From positions 1 to 64,000 of the forward strand of contig JABDJK010000089.1 of assembly GCA_013002535.1 (NCBI GenBank): 64,000 nt of DNA. The letters are read 5' to 3'. Below are positions 1-8,143 of this stretch, piece after piece. Position 1 is the stretch's first letter. The number at the start of each line of letters is the position of its first letter. The DNA comes from Hyphococcus sp. GTDB lineage: Bacteria; Pseudomonadota; Alphaproteobacteria; Caulobacterales; Parvularculaceae. A program made the translations under genes and the position numbers. The notes under the pieces were generated by a model. That model ran no database searches. It worked only from the letters and a program-made list of their open reading frames with translations, and was not told where the DNA came from.

Positions 1-1
1 A

Positions 2-349
2 CGGGTAAAGTTGCCGGAAATTATATCGTTTGCATTCAAGGCAAACAGCCGATGCCTCAAACGTTTTAGGAAATCGAATAACAGGCGCTTGGGGGGGCGC
101 GGCATTGAAGCCGCGCCATTTATCGACGGTGTGGAGAACATCGTCATAGGCGCCGCCGGAGACGGCATTCGGCAGTTTAATTTTTCATCGCTACTATCCG
201 AGATCGAAATTGCAGATGAAAAACATGAACAATTCAGCGAAAATGAAATTCGAAAATTGCTTCTTACAATTCATTCTGCGAACCAAAATACAAAGAACCT
301 GAACATCGTACAGAACAACAAGACTTTTCAAAAATCCTATCTGCATTAG
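2..349 (+). CDS. Possible 3' end of an unrecognised gene (partial)
   Basis: An open frame enters from the left edge and ends in TAG at 347-349. I do not recognise the product: the first half is basic, the second half is acidic and helical (an SENEIRKLLLTIHS segment). A perfect 8-bp inverted repeat (96-103 with 110-117, 6-nt loop) lies inside the frame, and a GC-rich hairpin inside a coding region is a reason for doubt. It may be the end of an upstream gene, a decayed gene or chance. Confidence 0.2.
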   Translation, partial: RVKLPEIISFAFKANSRCLKRFRKSNNRRLGGRGIEAAPFIDGVENIVIGAAGDGIRQFNFSSLLSEIEIADEKHEQFSENEIRKLLLTIHSANQNTKNLNIVQNNKTFQKSYLH

Positions 350-422
350 GACCAACCGCAGATGCGGCTAACGTAATCAGCTTATTCATTCAATTGTTGC
401 GATAGCAAACATTACCCACTCC

Positions 423-461
423 GTCGCCTTCGGCGACACCTCCCCCGCAGTGCGGGGGAGG
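423..461. repeat. Double palindrome, intergenic repeat or terminator-like
   Basis: Two adjacent hairpins are visible: GTCGCC-TTC-GGCGAC at 423-437 and a perfect 10-bp stem CCTCCCCCGC/GCGGGGGAGG (439-448 with 452-461) around a 3-nt loop. No T-run follows. From memory, this kind of paired palindrome is a common dispersed intergenic repeat in alphaproteobacterial genomes. It lies between the left-edge frame and the convergent membrane-protein gene, so it could also act as a bidirectional terminator. Confidence 0.5.
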
Positions 462-502
462 AATGAACGCTGCCAAACCGTATCGATTATTCGGCGGCGT
501 TC

Positions 503-934
503 TTACCCCATACCCCGCGCCGTTTCCGGGCCCTCACCGCCAAACAGTGTTGCAAGACCGCCGAGCACAAGACCGACAACGGCGCCCTCAACGACGCCCC
601 ACCACGGGGAGGTAAGCCCCATGAAATCGACTTGCGCCATCAGGGACGCAAAGTTGTCCCACGCGAACATAATCAGAATAAAGTTCATCCATGCGCCGAT
701 CCACGGGCCGATGAACCACCAGGGCATGCGCAACTTCAACAACGGGTGATAGGTCATCACGCCGGCTATGGCGATAAAGGCGCCGATAGAGACATACCAA
801 AACAAAAAGCCGATACGCAGTCTCATATCATCGACGCCATATACCGGGAGCGCAAAAAAGCCCCAGACGCCTAGAGCGAAGCCTGCGAGCTTTGCGACGG
901 TGATACGCGTTAAAAGTGACGGTTTGCCAAACAT
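503..934 (-). CDS. Small four-helix integral membrane protein, unknown function
   Basis: The gene encodes 143 residues. The ATG at 934 follows a strong Shine-Dalgarno (AAAGGAGGCGTTCCC on the minus strand), which fixes the start. Four hydrophobic segments are visible, near residues 9-30, 42-62, 73-95 and 108-132. The third contains WWFIGPWIGAWMNFI and the last is Gly/Val-rich. There is no catalytic motif and I do not recognise the family. It stands alone, divergent from the gene at 1120. Confidence 0.7.
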   Translation of the reverse strand: MFGKPSLLTRITVAKLAGFALGVWGFFALPVYGVDDMRLRIGFLFWYVSIGAFIAIAGVMTYHPLLKLRMPWWFIGPWIGAWMNFILIMFAWDNFASLMAQVDFMGLTSPWWGVVEGAVVGLVLGGLATLFGGEGPETARGMG

Positions 935-1119
935 GGGAACGCCTCCTTTTGTTGGTTTCTATTCCTTGCATGTGGGGTCCGTGCGGTCCGCGACGAAGGA
1001 ATTCCGGCCGGGTGCGACGATTGCTGCGCAGATGCGTCGCAATTGCTGTTAGGCGGCATATTTCGCCCGGTTTTTTTGGCCTCTAGCCCCGCATTCCCGA
1101 CACACTGTAATAACCCGCC

Positions 1120-1758
1120 ATGCGCCAATCGATTTTCGAACTTGTCGGCAATCTCGACACGCTGCTCGCGGTCGTAGTCGGCGCGATATTGGCGACGTCC
1201 GGCGCGCTGGTGGCGGAGCTCATTCAGGAGCGTCTCAATCGCAGGCGCCGCGCGCGTCACGCCGCGCGGTTCATGGGCGAGGTGATGACGTCGATTGACC
1301 GCATTCTCGAACGCGCAATTCACTCGCAGACAATCGGCGATAAATGGGGGCCGGTGACGCGGCGCCTGTTCAAAATGGCGCTCGGCGAATGCCAAGTCTA
1401 TGAGCGAAACCGCGAGCGCCTGTTCGACATTCACGAGATGGACCTCAGAACGCGCATCCATACGCATATGCTGACCCTCGCCTTCCCGCTCGACGCAGTC
1501 ATCGACTACACGACGGAGCTCGACCGCATTGACGATATCCTTTTTCACGGCGAAGGGCTGAACGAGAATGCGCACGAACGGTTGGAGACCCGCGCTGAAC
1601 AACTGCAAACGTCGCTAGACGGCGCCTTTGACGCAATCTGCAACGAGATCAAACAAACGCCGGCGCTCTGCGCCGACCTTGAGCTAATCGCCGAGCTTAA
1701 ATTCAACGCCATTGAACCTGTTGCGGCAACGCCGCCCGCCGCGAAACAGCAAGCATAA
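1120..1758 (+). CDS. Membrane-anchored helical protein, unknown function
   Basis: The gene encodes 212 residues. An N-terminal hydrophobic helix (about residues 10-33, with VVVGAILATSGALVAELI) is followed by a very basic stretch (RLNRRRRARHAARF), consistent with a cytoplasmic-facing single-pass anchor. The remainder is charged and predicted helical (AHERLETRAEQLQTSLDGAFDAI), ending in an Ala/Pro tail. I see no enzyme motif. It starts divergently from the 503-934 gene and ends convergently, 12 nt from the ATP-grasp gene. Confidence 0.6.
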   Translation: MRQSIFELVGNLDTLLAVVVGAILATSGALVAELIQERLNRRRRARHAARFMGEVMTSIDRILERAIHSQTIGDKWGPVTRRLFKMALGECQVYERNRERLFDIHEMDLRTRIHTHMLTLAFPLDAVIDYTTELDRIDDILFHGEGLNENAHERLETRAEQLQTSLDGAFDAICNEIKQTPALCADLELIAELKFNAIEPVAATPPAAKQQA

Positions 1759-1770
1759 ACACGCCGCCCC

Positions 1771-3114
1771 CTAATTCTCCCGCAAGTACCCCCAGGAGTG
1801 GAGTTTGTCGCTGTCCTCGAACCAGCGCTCGCCAATGTCGGTGCGGTAATACATGTTCGGGATCAAGATATTATCGACGCGGGCGTAGGCGCGGCGGCGC
1901 GCCTCACGCATGGTGGCTCCGTGGCCGGCCACGACCAGCGCGACACCGGCGGAGCCCGTCACCAGCCATTCACCATTCACGAGTTTGACGTCTTCGATAT
2001 GAACGCCGTCGGTCATTGGTTTTTTAAAAACAATGGTCGCGTTTTTGGAATAGGATTCGAATGTTTGTTTGTCACGAAACGGATAGGGCGGCACAGCGAG
2101 CCGTACGCCGACCTGAAATCCTTTTTTGACTTTGATGTCGGCGTCGGCGCCGCTCGCCAGATGGTTAAAGAAATCACTGAGCGGCATGGCCAGCCCGTCG
2201 GATTGAATCTGGATCGTCGGATAGCCGAAGCGCGCGGTGAATTCCAGCGGATACATCCCCTGACCGTTCACGATGCAGTTGAGGTCGATATAGCCGACAT
2301 AGCCTTCCTCAGCCAAGCGCGGCTCCATCTTCTTCAGGGTCTGGTTGAAAAGCCGGTTCGATTTTGACCAGAACATCGACGTTCCCATTTCGCCCGTCGC
2401 CGGCCCGATATTGCCGGGGAAAAGTTTTTTGTGTTCGAAATTTATGTTGATCGGCTCAAGAAATTTCTTGCCATTGAAAAAGCCGCCGACCGCGACCTCA
2501 ACGCCGGTGACGCGGTTCTGCAGTTGAAAGATCTTGATCGTATCCGACCAGACGCGCTTATAGGCTTCAAGAACACGCACCACATCCGATCCGTCGTCCT
2601 CCATGCCGACGAACAAAAGACGCTTGATATTCTGCGCCTCGCCGGAAGGTTTAATCACATATTTGCGTGGGTTCGCTTCGACATGGGCGATCGCGGCGTC
2701 GAAGTCGTCGAACTCCTTGTAATTCAGGATCGGGATGCCGGCGTTTTTCAATTCGTCCTGGCCGAACGAACGATCGTCCTCCAGCCGGTCGGTGTAGGGC
2801 GTGCCGCCGATAACGTATTTGCCCTTCGCCCTTAGACCGGCGGCGATCTCGCCATGCCCGAGGACATCGTCAAAGACGATAATGTCGGCCCACTCGACAT
2901 GGGGCTCCCACGTCTCGACTTTCGGCACGAACCCGTCGCCAATATCGGCCTCGGCTTTGTTGTCGATATAATAACGAACGTCATGCCCCTCGCGGACAAT
3001 GCGCCAGGCGCAGTCAACGTGAAGGGCGTCGTTGGAGATAAAGAGAAATTTTCGTTTTTCAGAAGTGTCCATCAGCAGATGATACGCGTCTTTTTCAGGG
3101 CGCGATACAATCAT
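1771..3114 (-). CDS. PurD-like ATP-grasp ligase
   Basis: The 447-residue product resembles phosphoribosylamine-glycine ligase. It has an N-terminal Rossmann-like part (FLFISNDALHVDCAWRIV), a central ATP-grasp domain (YVIKPSGEAQNIKRLLF, then FQLQNRVTGVEVAVGGFF) and a metal-binding part (GYIDLNCIV, YPLEFTARFGYPT). PurD makes glycinamide ribonucleotide in purine synthesis and is usually about 420-430 residues. The N-terminal nucleotide-binding region here is divergent and no other pur gene is near, so this may be a PurD paralogue with another substrate. The ATG at 3114 gives the longest product; the ATG at 3072 would remove 14 residues. Confidence 0.7.
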   Translation of the reverse strand: MIVSRPEKDAYHLLMDTSEKRKFLFISNDALHVDCAWRIVREGHDVRYYIDNKAEADIGDGFVPKVETWEPHVEWADIIVFDDVLGHGEIAAGLRAKGKYVIGGTPYTDRLEDDRSFGQDELKNAGIPILNYKEFDDFDAAIAHVEANPRKYVIKPSGEAQNIKRLLFVGMEDDGSDVVRVLEAYKRVWSDTIKIFQLQNRVTGVEVAVGGFFNGKKFLEPININFEHKKLFPGNIGPATGEMGTSMFWSKSNRLFNQTLKKMEPRLAEEGYVGYIDLNCIVNGQGMYPLEFTARFGYPTIQIQSDGLAMPLSDFFNHLASGADADIKVKKGFQVGVRLAVPPYPFRDKQTFESYSKNATIVFKKPMTDGVHIEDVKLVNGEWLVTGSAGVALVVAGHGATMREARRRAYARVDNILIPNMYYRTDIGERWFEDSDKLHSWGYLREN

Positions 3115-3217
3115 TTTTATCGCCCGATTTGTTCGAAATCGACGGCGCGTCTATTGCCGGTCATGGGCCCGCTTCCCATATCCGGTGTACACCGCGAATG
3201 AAGGAGCGCGGGAAGAA

Positions 3218-3304
3218 ATGTTCAAGTTTGTACGCCGTTTGCTGTTCATCGAACTCGTCATCGCGCTTATTGGCGCGGCGGTTTTGGTTTACTTTTTCGC
3301 GTAA
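3218..3304 (+). CDS. 28-residue single-pass membrane microprotein
   Basis: The ATG at 3218 follows an AAGGAG Shine-Dalgarno (3201-3206) and the frame ends in TAA at 3302-3304. The product starts MFKFVRRLLFIELVIALIG and continues through a Leu/Val/Ala-rich segment to YFFA. That is a short basic N-terminus and one transmembrane helix covering nearly all of the rest, suggesting an inner-membrane microprotein. It ends 19 nt before the YjbR-family gene and could share its transcript. The role is unknown. Confidence 0.6.
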   Translation: MFKFVRRLLFIELVIALIGAAVLVYFFA

Positions 3305-3323
3305 GTTCGCGAAACTTCCAAAC

Positions 3324-3689
3324 ATGTCCCGACGCACTGTCAACGCCATATGCAGGAAGCTTCCCGGCGCGGAGGTTTGTGATCCGTGGGCGCAACCCGG
3401 CGACGACAGTCCGGGCCACGACGCCTGGAAAGTCGGCGGCAAGATGTTCGCCTGTATCGGCGCGAAAACGCCGGGCGTTTCAGTCAAAACTGATTCCATC
3501 GAGACTGCGCAGATGTTGATCGAAGCAGGCGTCGGCGCCAAAGCGCCCTATTTTCACCGCTCCTGGGTGCTCCTCAATCCCGACACGGATAAAGATGAGC
3601 TGCGCCACCGCATTGTCGAATCCTACAAAATAATCCGGTCGGGCCTCACCAAAAAAACGCAAGCCGCGCTCGGCCCGGTGGACGAATAA
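3324..3689 (+). CDS. MmcQ/YjbR family protein
   Basis: The 121-residue product matches the MmcQ/YjbR (DUF419) fold: an early CRKLPGAEV...WKVGGKMFACI segment and then the diagnostic KAPYFHRSWVLL region followed by ELRHRIVESYKII. Proteins of this family are small, soluble, cyaY-like-fold proteins, often called DNA-binding, with no firm function. The frame is open upstream to 3129, but that stretch overlaps the microprotein and lacks homology, so the ATG at 3324 (MSRRTVNAICRKL) is preferred. Confidence 0.8.
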   Translation: MSRRTVNAICRKLPGAEVCDPWAQPGDDSPGHDAWKVGGKMFACIGAKTPGVSVKTDSIETAQMLIEAGVGAKAPYFHRSWVLLNPDTDKDELRHRIVESYKIIRSGLTKKTQAALGPVDE

Positions 3690-3761
3690 TAATTTCACGC
3701 GCCGTAATTGACTAAGGCGCTTTTTTTACCAAATCTCTGCAATATTGCTCGCGCATGAACG

Positions 3762-4214
3762 ATGCGGGAGACGGCAATGATTAATGCGCAAATCGATGAA
3801 GAAAACGCGATACTCGTCACGGAAATCTGCGATGAAAATTCGGTTGAGGAATATAAGCGCATCATGGATATCAAGATCGATCTCGCCGAAAGGCGCGGGC
3901 GTTTCTGTGAAATGGAACTGTTCCATGGCGAAGGCCGCAACGCTGTTACGGCCGGGGTCGGGCCTACAAAAAGATCGAGAATACGCTGAACAGGCGCATG
4001 CAACGATAAAGAAAAAGTTCGCTGCGCTTATGTCGCCAACGGCCACACGATGATGAAATTTGTGGAAATCGCCGGCAGCATGCTGATGCCGTATTAAGCC
4101 CGCGCCTTTGACATTCATCAACGCGATGAGACCATGGGGCGGCTCATCGCTGGCGACGCGGAACGCCGGCGGCTATTGAAATCCAGGCCGAATAATTCGC
4201 CCGTCCTTCAGTAA
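3762..4214 (+). pseudogene. Decayed SpoIIAA-like (STAS_2/DUF3478) gene
   Basis: An intact start (MINAQIDEENAILVTEIC at 3777, EEYKRIMDIKIDLAERRG) reads into the middle of a SpoIIAA-like fold and then loses register. AYKKIENTLNRRMQR is in another frame, and the first frame hits TGA at 3987-3989. Family-like sequence returns in the original frame from about 4008 (DKEKVRCAYVANGHTMMKFVEIAG), is cut by TAA at 4095-4097 and continues as ARAFDIHQRDETMGRLIAGD to TAA at 4212. Two compensating frameshifts plus an in-frame stop indicate a recently inactivated gene. Intact relatives are small STAS-fold proteins of unclear role. Confidence 0.6.
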
Positions 4215-4338
4215 TCGTTTCAAATTGAAACATCCGGCTTCAGCGTTTTGAAACCATCTTTGCAGCATTATAGCCACGGGTGAGAGACTGGTCTCGCTGT
4301 GGTTTCAGGGCCGCATAATTTTAACGGGGAAGTAAGTC

Positions 4339-4818
4339 ATGCTGGCGCGACGCAAGAAAATTGACCAAGATGAAGAGCAGCGAAAAATCGAGGAACTCAA
4401 AGCGCGGCTTTCTGCGCGACTGACGCGGGTTGCCGAAAAACCGGCGCCGGAAAATGCGCCGAAACCGGTTTCACTGGGAAATCTGAACACGCGCGACGCG
4501 CAGCGCATTAAGACCGACAGCCCTGCCATCGTCGTTTGTGAAGCGGACCAGGACACGCCAGCGCAGATTGTCGATATCTCTAAGACCGGATTGCGGCTGC
4601 GTTTCGCAAAGCCACATTATCTGCCGGAAATGGTGTTGCTAGACGCACCGGCGTTCACCGGCTTCGTCGTGTCCATCGTGATGTGGCAGGACGGTAATGA
4701 AGCCGGCGTCAAGTTCGATACCGCTTTGACGAAAAAGATTGCGCCAATTGATGAAAAACGGGAGTTTCTCTCGCGAATTTCAACGGCGGACAATACGCCA
4801 ACTGAGACCAGCGATTAG
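4339..4818 (+). CDS. PilZ domain protein
   Basis: The gene encodes 159 residues. The first 40 are a charged coiled-coil-like helix (KKIDQDEEQRKIEELKARL). A PilZ-type beta-barrel follows: a degenerate first motif (RDAQRIKTD in place of RxxxR), then DISKTGLRLRF, matching the second c-di-GMP motif D/NxSxxG, and EAGVKFD near the end. PilZ proteins bind c-di-GMP and often adjust motility or surface polysaccharide. The altered RxxxR makes ligand binding uncertain. It is followed 11 nt later by a lipoprotein gene, probably in the same transcript. Confidence 0.75.
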   Translation: MLARRKKIDQDEEQRKIEELKARLSARLTRVAEKPAPENAPKPVSLGNLNTRDAQRIKTDSPAIVVCEADQDTPAQIVDISKTGLRLRFAKPHYLPEMVLLDAPAFTGFVVSIVMWQDGNEAGVKFDTALTKKIAPIDEKREFLSRISTADNTPTETSD

Positions 4819-4829
4819 GCGAGATTGCC

Positions 4830-5243
4830 ATGCTTAGAACTCTAGTTGTTGTTGCAACGTTTTCTATTGCCGCATGTGACGGCGTCGATATGGAACAGAT
4901 GCAAGCGGATAAACTTGCGTCCATGGAATTGACCGCGACAGAACTCGAAGTCGCTAACGCGCTTATTGAAGGCTACAAAAAAGAGATGGGATCAATGCTG
5001 CGCAGTCGCGAGATTGTGCGCGCAGCGTGCTATGCGAAATCCGTTGAAATGCCATCCCAATGGCATCGCGTTCACAAAGCGTATATCGCTGACTACACCG
5101 CTATAGACGATAATTTTTACCCATGGTTTGCGTCAAAAGGCATTGGCGAACAAACCGCATGGGACATCGGCCAGCGCGTCGTAAAAGGATACGAGGCGTG
5201 CTCCGTTGGATCGCTCCTCAAGAAGCGGTTCTCCGACAAATAG
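4830..5243 (+). CDS. Small predicted lipoprotein
   Basis: The gene encodes 137 residues. The N-terminus (MLRTLVVVATFSIAAC) is a short signal peptide ending in a lipobox-like IAAC, with Cys16 as the expected lipidated residue. Negatively charged residues after the Cys suggest the inner leaflet or an uncertain destination. The mature part is helical with two further cysteines (AACYAKS, YEACSVG) that could pair. I do not recognise the family. It follows the PilZ gene closely. Confidence 0.6.
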   Translation: MLRTLVVVATFSIAACDGVDMEQMQADKLASMELTATELEVANALIEGYKKEMGSMLRSREIVRAACYAKSVEMPSQWHRVHKAYIADYTAIDDNFYPWFASKGIGEQTAWDIGQRVVKGYEACSVGSLLKKRFSDK

Positions 5244-5271
5244 CGCGGCCAATTTCAAGCAATCCTTGAGA

Positions 5272-5358
5272 TCAATCGGACAGCAGGAAATAATTGGCGA
5301 ACATCACTAGTCCGCCGGCTATTAACAGCAAAATTGAAATGGTTCCGAGAACGCTCAT
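5272..5358 (-). CDS. 28-residue single-pass membrane microprotein
   Basis: The ATG at 5358 follows AAGGGGAG at ideal spacing on the minus strand; TGA is at 5272-5274. The product begins MSVLGTISILLLIAGGLVMF and ends ANYFLLSD. It is almost entirely one hydrophobic helix with a short polar tail. It lies between a convergent lipoprotein gene and the divergent trans-sulfuration gene. The strong ribosome binding site and the clean hydrophobic composition argue for a real gene of unknown role. Confidence 0.55.
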   Translation of the reverse strand: MSVLGTISILLLIAGGLVMFANYFLLSD

Positions 5359-5554
5359 ATTTCTCCCCTTGAGCGGCAAATAGTGACAGTTAGTGTTTTC
5401 CCAGCCCCGATTTCCCGGAGCCCCTTAGACCTATGAACCCCCCACGGCGTTTCAAGTAGTTTTGACCAAAAATTTTTGGTATTCCAAAGCCATTCGGGCT
5501 ATGGCGAAGGCCGCATCCGAAACGACCAGCCGCCAGTCCCAGCAGAGGCTTTTC

Positions 5555-6730
5555 ATGACAAAACAAGACGCCGGCAAGAACCGGCCCGCCTTCGCCACCC
5601 GTGTCATTCACGCCGGGCAGGAACACGACCCGACTACCGGCGCTGTCATGCAACCGATCTATCAGACGTCGACCTACGCCCAGGAAAGCCCCGGCGTTCA
5701 TAAGGGCTTTGTATACGCCCGCGGGGCCAACCCAACGCGCCATGCCTATGAGCGTTGTATCGCGGACCTTGAGAATGGCTCACGCGGCTTTGCTTTCGCC
5801 TCTGGCATGGCGGCGATTTCTACAATGCTGGAATTGCTTCCCGCCGGCTCCAACGTCATCGCCATGGACGATGTTTACGGCGGGACTTTTCGGTTGTTTG
5901 AAAAAGTCCGCCGCGACTCAGCCGGCATGTCGTTCAGCTATGTTGACCTGACGGATCCGCAAAAATTCAAAGACGCGATCACGCCGGGAACGAAAATGGT
6001 GTGGCTGGAGACACCGACCAATCCGCTCCTCAAAATCGTTGATATCGAAGCGATTTCCAAAATCGCCCATAACGCCGGATTGCTCATTGGTTGCGACAAT
6101 ACCTTCGCATCACCCTATTGCCAACGGCCGCTCGATTATGGCGCAGATATTGTTATGCATTCAGCGACGAAATACCTCGGCGGGCATTCAGACGTAATCG
6201 GCGGCGTCTTGGTCGTACACGATGGCGAACTCGGTGACCGCTTGGCGTTCTTGCAAAACTCGATCGGCGGGATTCAGGGACCGTTCGATTCTTTTCTGGC
6301 GCTGCGCGGTTTGAAAACGCTATCGCTGCGCCTGGAACGCTCCAGTCAGAACGCGGCGGCGCTCGCGGAATGGCTGGACGGGCACGGCGCCGTTGATCGC
6401 GTGAATTATCCGGGCCTTGCATCCCATCCACAACACGCCATTGCCAAGCGTCAGATGTCAGCCTTTGGCGGCATGGTGACGATCTTTCTGAAAGGCGGTC
6501 TCGATGCGGCAAAAACAATGTTGGAACGAGTCGAGCTTTTCACTCTCGCAGAAAGTCTCGGCGGCGTTGAAAGCCTTATTGAGCACCCCGGCATCATGAC
6601 CCACGCCTCAATCCCGCCGGAGCGGCGCGCGGAGCTCGGCGTCGATGACGCGCTGGTGCGTCTTTCTGTTGGCGTCGAGGATGTTGGCGATCTCCGCCGC
6701 GATCTCGATCACGCGCTGGCGGGACTTTGA
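5555..6730 (+). CDS. Cystathionine gamma-synthase/lyase family PLP enzyme
   Basis: The 391-residue product is a Cys/Met metabolism PLP enzyme of the trans-sulfuration family. Visible marks are SGMAAISTMLELLPAGS (cofactor phosphate region), YARGANPTRHAYE, ETPTNPLLK, the PLP lysine in SATKYLGGHSDVIGG (Lys206) and SLGGVESLIEHPGIMTHAS near the C-terminus. This pattern fits cystathionine gamma-synthase or gamma-lyase better than O-acetylhomoserine sulfhydrylase, but sequence alone does not settle the substrate. The ATG at 5555 follows AGAGG; the frame is open to 5462, and upstream starts would add a non-conserved basic extension. The amino-acid symporter gene follows after 3 nt. Confidence 0.85.
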   Translation: MTKQDAGKNRPAFATRVIHAGQEHDPTTGAVMQPIYQTSTYAQESPGVHKGFVYARGANPTRHAYERCIADLENGSRGFAFASGMAAISTMLELLPAGSNVIAMDDVYGGTFRLFEKVRRDSAGMSFSYVDLTDPQKFKDAITPGTKMVWLETPTNPLLKIVDIEAISKIAHNAGLLIGCDNTFASPYCQRPLDYGADIVMHSATKYLGGHSDVIGGVLVVHDGELGDRLAFLQNSIGGIQGPFDSFLALRGLKTLSLRLERSSQNAAALAEWLDGHGAVDRVNYPGLASHPQHAIAKRQMSAFGGMVTIFLKGGLDAAKTMLERVELFTLAESLGGVESLIEHPGIMTHASIPPERRAELGVDDALVRLSVGVEDVGDLRRDLDHALAGL

Positions 6731-6733
6731 TCC

Positions 6734-8143
6734 ATGGCTGAAAACGCAAGCCTAGCTGACCAGATCAACAACGCGCTGACGCCGGTCAGTGATTTCGTTT
6801 CCTCGATCATCTTTTATCAGGAACCGTTTTTTGGTTTCCCGCTCGTCGTTTTGTGGTTGATGGCGGCTGCGGTAATCCTCACCTTCGCTAACCGGTTCGT
6901 CAATCTTCGTGGGTTTCGGCACGGGCTCGATCTTGTCTGGAACCCAAAGAAGCATCTTGATTCACCGGGCGCAATCTCACACTTCCAGGCGCTCGCCGCG
7001 GCGCTTTCCGGCACCATCGGTCTCGGCAATATCGCCTCGGTTCCCGTTGCGGTTACCCTCGGCGGACCAGGCGCCATCTTCTGGATGGTCGTCGCTGGGT
7101 TTTTTGGGATGTCTGCGAAGTTCGCCGAATGCGCGCTCGCGGTGAAATACCGAAAGACGTTACCAGACGGCCGCATCCTCGGCGGGCCGATGTATTACAT
7201 CGAAGAAGTGCTGACGCGGCGCGGCATGAAAACCGCCGGCAAGGCCGCGGCGATATTCTTCGCAATCATGGCCATGGGCGCCTCGGTCAGCGTCTTTCAG
7301 GTCAATCAGTCTCATGCGCAATTCGCCAATGTCACCGGTATTTCAGCGCCAGTTGCTTTTGGCGTCATCATGTCGACCGGCGTTGCGATTATCGTTCTAG
7401 GCGGCATCAAACGCATCGGCGCCGCCATGCGCTTCATCGTACCATCCATGGGGCTGCTTTATGTTGGCGCGGCGCTCATTATCCTTGTCATGAACATTCC
7501 CGCCATTCCCGCCGCCATTCAAACGATTTTTGAAAGCGCATTCGGGCTGGAGGCCGCCGGCGGCGGTATGATCGGCGCCATTATCAACGGCATGAAACGC
7601 GCCACCTATTCTTCCGAAGCCGGTGTCGGGTCCGCCGCAATCGCCCACGCGCAAGTGCGCACCCGGGAACCTATGACCGAAGGTTATGTCGCGTTGCTCG
7701 AACCGTTCATCGATACGGTCGTCGTTTGCTCAATCACCGGGCTGGTGGTTATCGTGACCGGCGCATATCTGCCATTCGTCGGTACAAGCGATCACGGTAT
7801 AGAGATTACCTCAGCCGCGTTTGAAAGCGCCTTTAGCTGGTTCCCATACGTTCTGCTGGTCGCCTCGATGCTATTCGCTTTTTCGACCCTTGTGGGCTGG
7901 GCGTTCTACGGGGCGCAGGCAGCGGCGTATCTGTTTGGGCCGTCAAAAACCACCGACGTTGTATTCAAACTGACGCTTTGCTTCCTACTATCAACAGGCG
8001 CAGCGGTGTCATTGTCGGCGATCATCAACTTCATCGACTCCATGCTCTTTGGTATGGCGATCCCGAACATCATTGCGCTCTATTTATTGCTGCCGGAATT
8101 GCGCCGCGACGTGAAAGCCTACGAGGCGAAGAATGGGCTTTAA
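6734..8143 (+). CDS. Sodium:alanine symporter family (AGCS) protein
   Basis: The 469-residue multi-pass inner-membrane protein carries AGCS signatures: SGTIGLGNIASVPVAVTLGG, GPGAIFWMVVAGFFGMSAKF, KYR with GGPMYYIEE, and YSSEAGVGSAAIAHA. Members import alanine or glycine with sodium or protons. It starts 3 nt after the trans-sulfuration enzyme gene, so the two are probably co-transcribed and linked to amino-acid use. Its stop overlaps the convergent stop of xerC. Confidence 0.9.
   Translation: MAENASLADQINNALTPVSDFVSSIIFYQEPFFGFPLVVLWLMAAAVILTFANRFVNLRGFRHGLDLVWNPKKHLDSPGAISHFQALAAALSGTIGLGNIASVPVAVTLGGPGAIFWMVVAGFFGMSAKFAECALAVKYRKTLPDGRILGGPMYYIEEVLTRRGMKTAGKAAAIFFAIMAMGASVSVFQVNQSHAQFANVTGISAPVAFGVIMSTGVAIIVLGGIKRIGAAMRFIVPSMGLLYVGAALIILVMNIPAIPAAIQTIFESAFGLEAAGGGMIGAIINGMKRATYSSEAGVGSAAIAHAQVRTREPMTEGYVALLEPFIDTVVVCSITGLVVIVTGAYLPFVGTSDHGIEITSAAFESAFSWFPYVLLVASMLFAFSTLVGWAFYGAQAAAYLFGPSKTTDVVFKLTLCFLLSTGAAVSLSAIINFIDSMLFGMAIPNIIALYLLLPELRRDVKAYEAKNGL

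Noticed and set aside
910-1608. 232-codon minus-strand frame
   Set aside because: It is antisense to the 1120-1758 gene and overlaps the start of the 934 gene; composition is Arg/His-rich as expected for a shadow frame in GC-rich DNA.
5359-5554. Possible SAM-type riboswitch before the trans-sulfuration gene
   Set aside because: I looked for SAM-II-like helices and pseudoknot pairing because such genes often carry one, and saw no convincing match.
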